Shown here piece after piece: positions 9,763 to 20,934 of a stretch of 64,000 nt of DNA (position 1 is its first letter; every line of letters starts with the position of its first letter). The notes beneath the pieces were generated by a model, which worked only from the letters and a program-made list of their open reading frames with translations, made no database searches and had not been told where the DNA came from. A program made the translations under genes and the position numbers. The stretch lies in the NCBI GenBank assembly GCA_025531455.1, contig JAMYHL010000003.1, forward strand, positions 310,001 to 374,000, read 5' to 3'. The DNA comes from Apiotrichum sp. Y4204. Its lineage: Eukaryota > Basidiomycota > Tremellomycetes > Trichosporonales > Trichosporonaceae.

Positions 9763-12700
9763 TCACTTTGCCTCGCGCTCGCGGCGGCGGTGGCGCTCGA
9801 TCTTGACACTCATCTCGTGGTGCTCGCCGCATGCCGCAAGTCTGGACCAGTCAGCCGCTGTCGCCATCGTAGAACTCACTGGGTGGGGCGCTCCATCGCC
9901 GGCTCCTCATCCACAAAGTACGGCATCTTGAGTGCGTCCTCCGCGAGCAGCCGCTTGGCAGGATTAAAGGCAAGGAGACCCTCGACGAGGTCGAGCGCCG
10001 CCGGCGAGAGCCATTTCGCAAAGCTCGCACGGAAGCGCGGCGCGACCACGTCCTTGGGTCGCACGAGCTCGTACCACGGCAGCTCGGTGATGCCCGGCCA
10101 CGTGCTCTCGTCCGGAGTGCCCATGATGGAATATATTACCTCGAGCTGGTTGATCTCGTCCGAGCCCTGGAAGACGGGCTTGGTCGTGAAGATCTCGAGT
10201 GCGATGCAGCCCGCCGACCAGGTGTCCACCTCGGGGCCGTAGCATGTCTCGCCCATCAGCAGTTCGGGCGAGCGGTACCAGAGCGTGATTACGCGGTTTG
10301 TGTAGTTTCCCCGCCGGTGCTTGTGGTAGAAGCGCGCGAGGCCAAAGTCGGCGAGCTTGAGCTCGCCGTCACCATTCAGCAGGATGTTGGAGCCCTTCAT
10401 GTCGCGGTGCAGGATCCCCTGTTTGTGGAGATATCCCAGGCCTGAAAGCATCTGGTAGTTGAGCGACTTGATGTTCGCCGGCGTCAGCGCTACCTCGGGG
10501 TGCGAGAGGATGCCGGTGAGATCATGGTTCATGTACTCGAGCACCATGTAGACTGATCCTGCCTGTCAGTAAAATCTTGCTTCACCACACCCACCCTTGG
10601 AGACCATCATCTCTAACAGCCGCACGACATTCGGGTGGTGCAGCGCCTGCAGCAGCTTGATCTCGCGCATAGACGTAACGGGGAAGCCGTCCTTCTCCTG
10701 CTCCATGCGAATGCGCTTCAGCGCAACGAGCACACCGCCAGTGGTGCTTTGCGCCTTGTAAACCTTGCCGTACGTGCCCTCGCCGACCTGCGCGATGCGC
10801 TGGTATCCCTCTCCGGGGGCGGCACGCGTTTGCCGCACGGCGACGGCCGACTGCGCAGCCGCGTCCTGCGCCTCCTTCTCCGCCAGGTCCGCCTCGTGCC
10901 GGGTCGCCTGCTCGTGCAGCGTCCGTAGCTCCTGCTGTTCACTCGCGAGCTTGAGCAGCTGGTTGATCTGGTCCAGCTCGAACGCACTCGGTCGGCGGCC
11001 GAGGTAATGCAGCAGGAAGTCGCGTAGAGGCGGCACCTGGTTCTGCCCGAACCACTGCTTGAATGCTGCCGAGACGTACGGCGCAACCGCAGTGAGTTTC
11101 CGATTGTATGCAGTCTCCTTGTCCGCCAGCTGGCCAAGATACGCATCAGATGGGAGAAGGCCGGTGCCCTTGGACGGACTCCACTTGCTCGGGCTCCACT
11201 GATCTGAGCGGCGCGGGGAGGGCACTCTCGGCGGGTGTCCCTCATCTGCGGTTGAGGCTGGACCGCCAGCAATAGCACCCTTCAACCCCCCGGACGCAGG
11301 CGCCGGTGCCTGGATGGGGCGCCAGTTGCCAGCCGGCTTACGCGGGCTGGCGTTAGCGGAGCCGTTTCCGTTCGCAGGGCCGGTGGGTGGTGGACCGCGC
11401 TGGCGGGGTCCGGTGGGCGGTGCGCGCCTAAACCCTGGGGGGATGACTGGTGTGGTGGGGGCTGAGGCTAAGAGTGCCGCCGGGGCGGATGGTGGTGATC
11501 GCGGTGCAGGCGAGCGCTTCGGCGCAGACGAGGCGGTCGGCGACGGACTCCGCGGTACGCCCCACTGGCGCATCTTGACGGGGCCGTTGTTGCTCTGTGC
11601 GAATGGGCGATCGGCAAGGGGGCGGGTAGGTGCGGGCTGCCACCGATCTGTACCGACGCGCTCCCTTTCTCTGTTTGCGCGGTCGAAACCACGATCACGA
11701 TCGCCGTCTCTGTCTCTATCTCTGTCTCTATCGGGCCCTTGGTCCCATTTTCGGGATTTCGGGCCGTATGCGCGCGGCGGCGAATCCGGAGACCGCGCGC
11801 CGCGACCATTAAGACTGCGCGGACTGGACGTTCGGCGAGGAAGCGGCGAGAGCGACCGGGTACTCGAGCGCCCACGGCTTGAAGAGCGACCCCGCCGCGG
11901 AGGAGAGTAGTCTCGCGTGCGCTTGGCGGCCGGGAGGTCGGGCGATGGCGGGTCGCGCCGCTTGCCCTCTGGCGTGGGGGAGCGCCATCGCGGCGAGTGT
12001 CTGGAGTCAGTGGCTAGATCGTTCTGGGCTGGAATTCGGGATAGAGTACACTACAGAACTATCCCGGATCCATGATCAGCCACTCACCTGCGGTCCCTGT
12101 CACTGTCGGAGTCAGAGTCGGTAAAGCTCGACCGGCGTGCGGGGCGCTTGGGCCACGGAGAGCGGTCTCGCGACTGCGAGCGGGAGCGCGGGGGCGACCG
12201 GCCAACGGGCGACTTGGCGCGCCACCCCGACCCCGAGCGCGCGTCGCGCCCGCGCTTCCCGTCATCGTCCTTCCACCGCCGGCCCCAGCTCCCCGACTCG
12301 CGGTCTCGATCTCGATCTCTGTCGCGATCGCGGTCCAGACTCGAGTCGCGCCGCTTGTCCATCCTCTTCCGGTAGTCGTCCCACGTCCCGCGGTCGTCGT
12401 CTCGCCTCCTCCACCGGTCTCTCCCCCGGTCCCGGTCCCTATCTCTATCTCTTGCGTCGGAGCGCCCATCCCTGTCCCTGTCGCGGTCGGCGCGCCGCGT
12501 ATCCGGCGGCTCGTAGTAGCTGTCGTTCCTCCGCGCGGCGCTCGGCCCAGGAGACGAGTCGCGGTCCGAGTCCCGGCTTGCCCACGCGTTATGCCTTGTG
12601 GCTGTTGAGGTGGACGCCGAGGCACGCGCCGCGGCGGGTCGCCAGGTCGACTCGCGCTTCACGGCGGGATGGACGACCGAGTCGCGATCCCGGTCTCGGT

Positions 12701-12794
12701 CCCGGTCTCGGTCGCGGTCGCGGTCGCGATCTCGGTCTCGGTCATCATCGTCGCGCCGCGAGGAAGGGGGCATGTAGTATGGCGAATCGCTCAT
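9763..12794 (-). CDS. CTK1: RNA polymerase II CTD kinase, CTK1/CDK12-like, with Arg/Asp-rich N-terminus
   Basis: Four exons: 12088-12794, 10595-12000, 9880-10558, 9763-9841; 2871 nt, 956 residues. The C-terminal third is a CDK domain: P-loop GEGTYG near residue 642, catalytic Lys in VALKRIRME near 664, cyclin-binding helix PVTSMRE near 676-682 (a CTK1/CDK12-type variant of PSTAIRE), then HRDMKGSN, DFGLAR, a TNRVITLWYRSPEL activation segment and WSAGC. CTK1/CDK12 phosphorylates Ser2 of the RNA polymerase II C-terminal repeat during elongation, with a cyclin partner. About 600 N-terminal residues are low complexity, first long RD dipeptide runs, then RS/SP-rich sequence, probably a disordered nuclear or splicing-factor interaction region. 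The last exon is easily missed: an in-frame TGA at 9876-9878 overlaps a good GTGAGT donor, and splicing it adds HHEMSVKIERHRRRE, which resembles the family C-terminus. The start at MSDSPYY is the first ATG of the low-complexity block; an upstream in-frame ATG at 12881 exists. Confidence 0.88.
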
Positions 12795-13169
12795 CTCGCC
12801 GCGTTCTGAAGGCGGGGCATCAAATAGGAGTGTAGTGGATGATGATGAGAATACGGAGAAAGAGAGCAACCCACAACGCACTCACTCTCGATGAGCGAAA
12901 TGGCGTCGAGGGTCGCGAGGGGCGGCGCGGCATTGTCGTCACAGGTCCTAATGAGTGACCACGTGGACATTAGGAAAGAGTTTACTACATTGTAATGACA
13001 TTTGCTGGATATTACAAAAAAAATTGTATTCGCTCCCCTCTGTTCCCGATGACGACCTCCACTTTTTTTTGACCATCACCCTGCCGCTGTTATCTGCGCT
13101 CGACGAACGTTTGTTTTCCCTTCGTTTTTGTGACCATTTTCTCAACCACCCATCCCACAAACAAGCACA
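12795..13169. promoter_or_regulatory. Divergent promoter between CTK1 and MRI1
   Basis: 375 bp separate the start codons of the minus-strand kinase and plus-strand MRI1. The kinase side holds a possible 5'-UTR splice donor near 12886-12891. The MRI1 side has T-rich tracts (13060-13070, 13110-13140) just upstream of the ATG. No specific operator was recognised. Confidence 0.45.
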
Positions 13170-14397
13170 ATGTCCGCGCCCAAGGTCCTCCCGGACATGA
13201 TGACCTCGATCCGCATCACCGCGGACGGTGACGTCGAGATGGTCGACCAGCTCCTCCTCCCGTGAGTGTCCACGTCTGTTCCCGCTGACAGAAGGCACAC
13301 TGTGCAGTGGGACAAGGTGTCGACGCCAGAGCAGGCATTTGGCGCCATCAAGACCATGAAGGTGGGATAAGCCATCTTTCTCGTCGCTAATCCCTCAGAT
13401 CCGCGGCGCGCCGGCCATTGCGTCCCTCGCCGCGCTCTCGGTGCGCAGCCACCTCGCCTCGGACGCCGCCCCCGCCTTCTCTTCCCCGGGAGAGGTGGCC
13501 GCGCACGTCGCCCCGATCCTCGACTACCTGCAGTCCTCGCGCCCGACGGCGGTGAACCTCTCCGAGGCGATGAATCGCATTCGCCTGATCCTTGCGCGTG
13601 CGAATGCTTCCGAGAGCGCGCAGGCACTCGTCGACGAGATTCGCACCGCGTGCTTCGCCGTACACGAGGAGGACATGGAGCGTAACCGCACGATGGGGCG
13701 GCTCGGCGCCGAGTGGCTCTGGAAGCAGCGCGGAGAGGGAAAGAAGGGTCTCAAGGTTATCACTGTGTGCAACACCGGATCTCTCGCGACATCGGGGTAC
13801 GGCACCGCTATTGGCGTGATTACCGCGCTGTACGAGGCGGACCACCTCGACACGGCGTACTACGCCCAGACGACGCCGTACCACCAGGGCTCGCGTCTGA
13901 CTTCTCTCGAGCTTACGACGCTCCGCGTCCCCGCCTGCATGATCTGCGATACGATGCTCGGCTCGCTGATGCAGCTGCACGACATTGACGGCGTGATTGT
14001 CGGTGCGGACCGTATCGTGCGCAACGGCGACACGGCTAACAAGATCGGCACGTACCAGGCGGCTGTCCTGGCGCAGCGCCATGGCGTCCCCTTCCTCGTC
14101 GCCGCGCCAGTGACGACTGTGGACCTGAGCCTTGCGACCGGTGCGGAGATTCACATCGAGCAGCGCCCGCCGGTCGAGGCCACGCTCGTCCGCGGACGTA
14201 ACGTCGAGACGGGCGACATGGCCGTCGTCCGCATCACCCCCGAGGGCGTCGGCGCCGGCCCCGAGGAGTGGAACCAGGTGTACAACCCGTCCTTTGACGT
14301 CACGCCTGCAGAGCTCATCTCGGCGATTGTCACCGAGAAGGGCGTTGCGGTGCGCGCCGAGGGCGCGAAGAGCATCGATGTCGCGTCGGTGTGTTAG
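13170..14397 (+). CDS. MRI1: Methylthioribose-1-phosphate isomerase (methionine salvage)
   Basis: Three exons: 13170-13261, 13295-13361, 13399-14397; 1158 nt, 385 residues. It belongs to the eIF2B-alpha/aIF2B-like superfamily. The MtnA-type signatures are IRGAPAIA at residue 54, VCNTGSLATSGYGTA with the catalytic cysteine near Cys177, and VGADRIVRNGDTANKIGTY with the catalytic aspartate near Asp257. The enzyme isomerises 5-methylthioribose-1-phosphate to methylthioribulose-1-phosphate in the cytosol, recycling the methylthio group from polyamine synthesis to methionine. Length is normal for fungal enzymes. Introns are 33 and 37 nt. The Cys-Asn-Thr-Gly loop separates it from true eIF2B regulatory subunits. 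Confidence 0.95.
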
Positions 14398-14725
14398 AGA
14401 ATAGATGGTATATGTATTTTTTCGGGTTCTTGTCTTAGCGGTGCGTGGAAGCTGGCGACAAGGAGAAGCCTAGTGCATGTGAAGTCACGTAGTGCGTGGC
14501 ATGCGTACTGCACTATGCTTTGTGCCACGAACTGAACTTTTGGGTGTGGTGACTGCCACCACTGGATCTGCAGCCAGGGGCTCCGCTGATCCGCTGATTC
14601 CAGCCAACGGGCCACTGCTGCAACCTCGTGACAACCAGGCTCGTGTGACGCAATGAAACTCGAGCCATTCCACAAAGGTCGCAATATATCTCTCACCTTC
14701 TCTCACTCCATCAGCCCATCTCAGA
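14398..14725 (+). promoter_or_regulatory. MRI1-ATG101 intergenic spacer
   Basis: 328 bp between the MRI1 stop and the ATG101 start on the same strand. It contains the MRI1 3' UTR (T-rich stretch near 14410-14425) and presumably the ATG101 promoter. No further element was recognised. Confidence 0.4.
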
Positions 14726-15658
14726 ATGGATACTCTAAACCACCTCAAACTCGTGCGTGCCCCCCTTGGCGCCTACTGATAATCAGAGGGTGGAGCGCAT
14801 ACACGCGACGGCAGTAGTCCGCGCCCTGCTCACGGCCATCTTCTTCCATCGCCGGCTGGACAACCTCGAGCCGACCACGCTCGATGTGCTCGACACGCAC
14901 GTCGCGGCCGGGCTTGACCCCGAGCTCGAGCGCGAGGTCGAGAGCAAAGTCGAGGAGTTTGGGGAGATTGTTGACTCTGGCGCGGATTCAGGCGAGGTGA
15001 GTGCTGCGCGGCGGCATTGCGCCGGCTGCTGTAACAGAACCAGCCAGCCAGCCAGCCAGCTAGCCAGCCATGTCGTTTGGTTTTCTGACACCAATCCCAG
15101 ATCGCCGTCGTCTTCCTACAACGCAAGAACCGCAAGGGGTGGTTTGCAGTCACCGAGGCGCTCGTCCCGTGGGAAGAGCACCTCGTGAGCATCACATTCG
15201 TAACCCGCGCCACGACCAATCCCTTGCCGGGCGCGCTCCTCCAGATCCTCACATTCTGCGCAGACAGAAAGGGCAACGTCCCGCCGCTCGTAGGGACGAG
15301 TGTGAGTCGAAAATATATCATTTCTATTATGTTCTAAACTCACGCGCAGGACCAGAACAACCTTTCGCACCAGATCCTCATATCCCCTCCCTCGCCCACG
15401 GAGCTGTTCGCGCCGAGCTCCCCGCCGAGGGGGAGCGAGCCGCGCGCGTTCCCGCCCCCGCCGAGACCGAGCACCGCGCCCGTCGCGGCGGTTATCGAGT
15501 CGCCTGTGCCGCTCGCGGCGCGCTCGGCTTCCCCGGCCAGCGCTATGGGATACCTGGGTCAGGCGAAGGATGGGTTCCTTGCTGGTGCGAAGGCTGCGGG
15601 GGCGGGAGTCGGGTGGGGTGGACGTGCGGTCGGGGCTGCGTTTGGCGGAAGAGGATAG
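14726..15658 (+). CDS. ATG101: Autophagy-related protein 101 (HORMA-domain subunit of the ATG1/ULK1 complex)
   Basis: Four exons: 14726-14752, 14787-14996, 15101-15301, 15350-15658; 747 nt, 248 residues. The family pattern is clear: HATAVVRALLTAIFFHRR near the N-terminus, a long acidic helix (ELEREVESKVEEFGEIVDSG), then the WF-finger region and conserved Trp (KNRKGWFAVTEALVPWEEHL), and NNLSHQILI at the end of the fold. ATG101 is a HORMA protein that pairs with the ATG13 HORMA domain and recruits downstream factors to autophagosome initiation sites; it replaces ATG29/ATG31 in fungi lacking those. At the CACCTC|GTGAGC position a donor-like sequence must be read through to keep the conserved strand. 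After the HORMA fold there is a Pro/Ser-rich linker and a Gly/Ala-rich tail (about 90 residues together) absent from the 218-residue human protein. Confidence 0.85.
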
Positions 15659-15919
15659 GCGGCGAGAAATGTGGCTAGTGTTGTGCTTGTCGTGTTGTGT
15701 CTCTAGTTGTATCGTATGTGATGGGTGTGCTCTGATCGCGTTGTCACCTCGCTTCTCGGCTCATCGTGATCTCCATTCCATTACATCGGATACATGTGAC
15801 TACGGTATCCGCTATTTTACTCATACATCTAGGTCACTCACAAATCCCAAGACAAGATACCAAGGCGCGTCGGCTGGTCTCTCGTCGTCTGTCGCTGCTG
15901 CTCACATAGTGTCTCGCCT

Positions 15920-17779
15920 CTAGTCGCGCTCCACCTCGTTCATGGCCGACACCAGACGCGACATGGCCTGGAACATGAGGCCGGCGCGCTGCGTCTCGGC
16001 GCTGGATGGCGGCGGCTGCCCGCCCGCCTCGGCGGCCAGCTGCGCGTTTTGCTGGATGACTTCTTGTGCTTTACGCTCAAAAGCGTTGAAGATCTCGCGC
16101 ACACTTGCGCGCCACGAGTCCCACACCACGCCAACAATGTGGGCTTCGATCGCCTCTGAGATACCCGTGCCCGAGAGGCGCGCGCCGTGGACTGTGAGCT
16201 GCGCGGTGGCGGTACCCGCTGCACTGGGCTGCGGCGCGGGGACGGGGAAGGTAAGGACCGTGGTCGTGCGCGAGAGAAGGGCGAGTTGTGGGAGCGTCTG
16301 CTGCGGCGAGGAGCAGCAGTGCGTGCATTGCACAACCGAGTGGAAGAGACGGAGAGACCGGGCCAGGGGAGCGAAGATGTACATTGACAACGGCGTGTTG
16401 GATCCCGGCTTGGGCTCGAGAGGGTGCTGGGAGAGAAGGGCGAGAACGCGGGGGACAAGGGTGACGTGCGCGCATGGCGGCTGGTACGTTGAGGCAAGAC
16501 CGTTGAGGCCGAGGTCCGCATCGGAGCCGGTCTGCTGGCCGTCTTCGACAGGCATGGCGTGCGAGAGATCGAGCAGGGCGAGATGGGGGTCGAGTCCCTG
16601 TTGGTCCATGTTGTCGAGTCCCTGCTGGTCGTGGCCCTCGGTGCCGTCCGCGCCCGTCTCATTCGCCTGTCCTGCCGCATTGCTCGACTCGTTCAACGAG
16701 AAAATGGCGTCACGCAGCGCGGATGTTGTGTGCTGATCCATCTCGGCCGAGTAGCCGCCATCTCCCGGGTCCGAATAGTCGTTGCTGAACGTGTTCTGCG
16801 CAGTCGCCTGCGTCGAGTTGTATGGCAGGTTGTGGACAAAGGTCGCCAGCGGGAGGTCGGCGAGGTATCCGTCAATAGCGATCGATTCAAGCTGGGGTTA
16901 GCGGGTTGACTGAGATCTGGACCACCCACCATCTGCTCATCCGTCATGGTCAGCATCTGATCGTCGTCGTCTTCCTCCGCCAGACCGAGGTCCATCGCCA
17001 TGCCCATCGCCATGCGCATGTCCATCGCGTCGCCACCGAGCAGGCTGTCGCGCTGCAGCTTGCGCTTCTTGCCCAGCGGGCCGAGGCCGAGGTGTCCGCG
17101 GCCATCAAGCGCGTTCTGGAGCTTCTGATCCTTGGGAACAGTCCTCCTGCGCTGGCGCGGCGCGTACACACATCGCCATCCACCCTGTGCACAACGCGTA
17201 CATGACGGACGGTCACCGGAGCATTTCTGTCATTAGCATGCATCCAAAGAATTATCCAATGGAGTGTGTGGACGTCAGTATTATTAATACTCACTTGTTT
17301 AGCCGAGTGACACAGATCGCAGGCTGGATGCGTTAGTAACAGAGTAATTCATTGCACTGATCAATTGACTCACCCTTGCGGATGCTCGGCGGACGGTAAG
17401 TGGTGCGGGGAAGGGGCTCGACGTGCGGCGTAGCAGCAATGCTGAGACTAAGGTCGAGATCCGCCGCGTCCTGATGCAGCTGAGTCACATCCTGAGGTTC
17501 AACAGGGATCTCGAGCGCGTGCACATCCACCTCCTGCGCGAGCTGGGCCGCCGCATCGTCCTTGGGGTGGTGGTACTCTGTCGGCGGATAGTCCTGCTGC
17601 TGATGATACTCGTGCGTCTGGTCCTGCTGATGGTACTCTCCCTGCTGGTGGTACGCGTGTGCCTCTGGCTGGAGGTCACCAAGGCCGAGCTGGGCGGCGG
17701 CGGCAGCAGCAGCAGCGGCAGCGGCGACGGCAGCGGCATCGGCGTCCTGCTGCTGGGACGGTGTGAGGGCTTCCTCCAT
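15920..17779 (-). CDS. Zn(II)2Cys6 transcription factor with central zinc cluster
   Basis: Four exons: 17374-17779, 17295-17323, 16930-17226, 15920-16891; 1704 nt, 567 residues. Residues 1-135 are low complexity with a poly-Ala run and His/Gln-rich repeats. The binuclear cluster follows the CX2CX6CX6CX2CX6C pattern with cysteines 137, 140, 147, 154, 157 and 164, followed by a basic stretch (APRQRRRTVPKDQK). Its first two cysteines lie on a 29-nt micro-exon and the other four on the next exon. The C-terminal exon carries an acidic/Gln-rich segment and a helical region of unknown type; no classical fungal-specific middle homology domain was recognised. A nuclear DNA-binding regulator is inferred from the cluster; target genes are unknown. 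It shares a 630-bp divergent promoter with CWC24. Confidence 0.8.
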
Positions 17780-18409
17780 CGTGCAGATCCGTCCTCCTCT
17801 CCCACGGGACCGGTGGGATTTGTTTGTGGGGCGGCGGCGGCGGCGCCTGCTGGCTGCCTTGTTGTTGTTGTTGTGATCTGTTTACTTCGGCGCGCGTCGA
17901 CGCGTTGCCCCCGAGAGGTGGACTCGCGTGGTGGAGGTTTAAGGATGGAGATGTGGTTTTAATCGCTAACGCCGAGGACGAGGCAGATCAGATGGAGACG
18001 GCGTTTGCGGCGAGATGAAAAGTGGTGGTGAAGACGAGTATGAGGATGATGCAAAAAGGGGAGAAAAGAGTGGGAATCGTGTGGGAGGAGTTATCTCAAA
18101 TCCCCGACTCTGTGGCGTCCAATCCGGGGCGGAGCAGTGGTGGAGCACCAGGCAGCGGGTGCAAATTTTCGCCACTCAGCCATCTCACTCCTGTCTCAGA
18201 TTAGGTAAACACTGTAAGTTCTCCTTCGAGCAGATTCTACCACCGTGGGAGACTCGCCACCATAATGTGTGCATGCGACATGACTGCCATTGACGCGCCT
18301 CTCCGCGCCTCGGCCTCTTGCTTGACGCTCCGTCGAGAAAGACATTTCTTGATGACACACCCATCTCAATCTTGACCACCAACACACCACCATCATCCCC
18401 ATTCCCGCA
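17780..18409. promoter_or_regulatory. Divergent promoter between the Zn2Cys6 gene and CWC24
   Basis: 630 bp separate the two start codons. Short GGCGGC/GTTGTT runs near 17830-17880 belong to the leader of the minus-strand gene. No further gene or defined element is visible. Confidence 0.4.
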
Positions 18410-19390
18410 ATGTCCGCCCCAGTGGTCATGTTCAAAAAGGGCCCCAAGTCCCGCCCGAAGCCGTCTTCCCGGCGACGCTCAGCCACACCACCAGCAGCCG
18501 ACACGGAGGAGACCGAATCCACGACCATCGTGCGACCAACGAAGAAGTCGATCGCCAACCCGCTCGTACAGGGGTCGAAGCGGCGGAGAATGCCCGGCGA
18601 TGAACCGTCCGGGGGGTTGGACGAATTTGATTACCGCGCCGAAGAAGCGGCCATCGAGCGCGAGGACTTTGCGACACGCAGTTCCAACTGGGATATTGAG
18701 GACGGCGAGCCCGACGCGAAGAAGATCAAGGTCAACGAGGACGGCGAGATTGTCGTTGATGACGGACAATACCGCGGCCAGAGCGGATACCTGAAGACGA
18801 TTCGGAAGAGCGACGGGACGACATCCGACGCCAAGATGAAGACGGCGCCGATCCGCGCAACGGCCCATATCCGTAGCATCACCCTCATGGACTACCAGCC
18901 GGACGTGTGCAAACCGTACAAGGAGACGGGATTCTGCGGGTACGGCGACAGCTGCAAGTTTATGCACGACCGCGGCGACTACCTCGCCGGATGGCAGCTG
19001 GACCAGCTGGATCCGAACGACGATGCGGTACAGGAGGTCGAGGAGGAGGAGGAGATGCTGCCGTTTGCGTGCCTCATCTGTAAAAAGGAGTTCAACGAGC
19101 CGGTCGTCACAAAGTGCGGGCACTACTTCTGCATGAAGTGCGCGGTCGACCGGTTTATCAAGAGCCCCAAGTGCTACGCGTGCGGGGCGGCGACGAACGG
19201 CATCTTCACCAAGGCGGAGAAGCTGCTTGCCAAGCTCGAGGCGAAGCGCAAGCGGCGCATGGAGGAGAAGGGTATCGTCGAGGAGGAGTCCGATGGGGGG
19301 ATCCAGATCGGCGGCGATTCGGATGAGGAGGAGGAGGGCGACGACGCACCCAGCGATACCGAGTCGCGCGGGGAGGAGCGCGAGGAGTAG
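18410..19390 (+). CDS. CWC24: Pre-mRNA splicing factor CWC24 (RNF113-like, CCCH plus RING)
   Basis: Intronless, 326 residues. A basic, disordered N-terminus (KKGPKSRPKPSSRRR) is followed by the family segment DFATRSSNWDIEDGE and DGQYRGQSGYL. A CCCH zinc finger starts at Cys167 (CKPYKETGFCGYGDSCKFMH) and a RING finger at Cys221 (CLICKKEF, then TKCGHYFCMKC and CYACG), with an acidic C-terminal tail. CWC24/RNF113A joins the activated spliceosome around the first catalytic step, shielding the 5' splice site, and the RING may act as a ubiquitin ligase. Domain order, spacing and length match fungal CWC24. Nuclear location is inferred. Confidence 0.93.
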   Translation: MSAPVVMFKKGPKSRPKPSSRRRSATPPAADTEETESTTIVRPTKKSIANPLVQGSKRRRMPGDEPSGGLDEFDYRAEEAAIEREDFATRSSNWDIEDGEPDAKKIKVNEDGEIVVDDGQYRGQSGYLKTIRKSDGTTSDAKMKTAPIRATAHIRSITLMDYQPDVCKPYKETGFCGYGDSCKFMHDRGDYLAGWQLDQLDPNDDAVQEVEEEEEMLPFACLICKKEFNEPVVTKCGHYFCMKCAVDRFIKSPKCYACGAATNGIFTKAEKLLAKLEAKRKRRMEEKGIVEEESDGGIQIGGDSDEEEEGDDAPSDTESRGEEREE

Positions 19391-19675
19391 CATCATAGAC
19401 ATTATAGCATGTATAGCACTGTATAACATGGCATGTGGCGGGCAGTGCGCGCGGAGCGGAGCTAGAGGATGCCATTGCGGATGGAGTATGAGTTTTGGAG
19501 GGTGGCAAGTTTGATGAGCACAGTCTCGGCTTCTGCAGTCGAGCGTCCTAAAGTCCAGACGACGGTTGTTTGGTTCCGTAGCAATGACCTCACCGACCCC
19601 ACCGACAACGACACGACACGACATATAACGCACTTCCCACCCTTCCACTCGCTCCCATAACAACCATTACCCAAA

Positions 19676-20810
19676 ATGATGCCCAAGATCATCTACGGCA
19701 CGGCATGGTGCGTCCGAGGTGGGGCCTGTGGCTGACGGGCAGGAAGAAGGAGCGTACCGCCGACCTTGTGTATACTGCCCTCTCGGCGGGGTTCCGCGGG
19801 GTAGACACGGCTTGTCAGCCCAAGGTGGGTGCGGGGTGGGGGTAGAGTGGGTTGGAAGCGATAGAGATACGCGGGCAGGAATATGTGTCAGCAAACAGGT
19901 TTGAGAGGTGGGCGTGATGAGTGTAAAGGGCAAGCATTGATGGGGTAAAAGTGCTGCGGGTCAGTCTCTAACAGCAGCACTACCGCGAGGATCTGGTCGG
20001 CGCGGGCGTCCGCCGCGCGCTCTCCGAAGGCGTGTGTAAGCGGGAAGACCTATGGCTACAGACCAAGTGAGAAATCCAGCTCTCTGCTTCTAGTCCCCAA
20101 CTCACACATCCAGGTTCACCTCGGTCGACGGACAGGACACGACGCAGGCCCTGCCGTACGACCCCGCGATGCCCGTAGACATGCAGGTGAGCCAGAGCAT
20201 CGGCACGTCGCTGGACAATCTGGGCGTGGAGCGCATCGACAGTGTGGTCCTGCACTCGCCGCTCCGCACGCGTGTGGTGCGTAGGAGCCCTACTATCTTT
20301 TTTAATGGCAGGACACACTTACAGCCTACCGCGCGCTGGAGAATTTTGTCGGACTCGGCACGGTCGGCGCGCTCGGCGTCTCGAACATTTATGACGCGGC
20401 CGAGCTCGAGTGGCTCATTTCCGAGGCCAAAGTCAAGCCTGCAGTCGTGCAGAACCGGTGGTATGAGGGAAACAAGTGGGATTGGGAGGGTGAGTGCAAA
20501 GACACTTCTTCACTGACATGTGCCAGTATTCGACACTTGCAAGCGACACGGAATCGCTTATCAGTCGTTCTGGACGCTGACCGGCTCGCCATCCCTGCTG
20601 GCCTTCAAGCCCGTCACTGAGCTCGCGAAGCGCAAGGGGATCACACCCCAGCAGACAGTGTACCGCCTCTGCGAGCTGTGGGGTATCACGCCGCTGTGCG
20701 GGAGCACGAACCCGCAGCACATGGCGGAAGCGCTTGCTGCCGAGAAGGCTTTCGGGGCGGATGAACCCGAAGTACAGGTCGTGTGGGATGCGCTGAGGAA
20801 GCACAAGTGA
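19676..20810 (+). CDS. Aldo-keto reductase family protein
   Basis: Six exons: 19676-19707, 19743-19824, 19978-20066, 20114-20276, 20312-20489, 20527-20810; 828 nt, 275 residues. The AKR catalytic tetrad is intact: Asp32 (GFRGVDTA), Tyr40 (HYRED), Lys68 (LWLQTK) and His115 (SVVLHSPL). The barrel continues through GALGVSNI and VQNRWYEGNKWDWE to GITPLCGSTN, the NADP-binding segment. It is a cytosolic NAD(P)H-dependent carbonyl reductase; the substrate cannot be inferred. It starts at MMPKIIYGTAW with almost no N-terminal extension, and the protein is shorter than typical AKRs (about 300-320), mainly through a short C-terminus that helps set substrate specificity. The donor of intron 4 was placed after GTG (GTGCGT) to preserve spacing around PLRTRVDTL. 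Confidence 0.85.
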
Positions 20811-20934
20811 CGGCGGAAGTGGAATTATAGTGTACATTGCTATGCGTATGGAATGGAATGCAGCATGAGGGATGGCCGAGGCGAGGGGACGCGCAGCAGA
20901 TGTTGCTCTGGTCGTGTAGAACAGAACTCTACGC

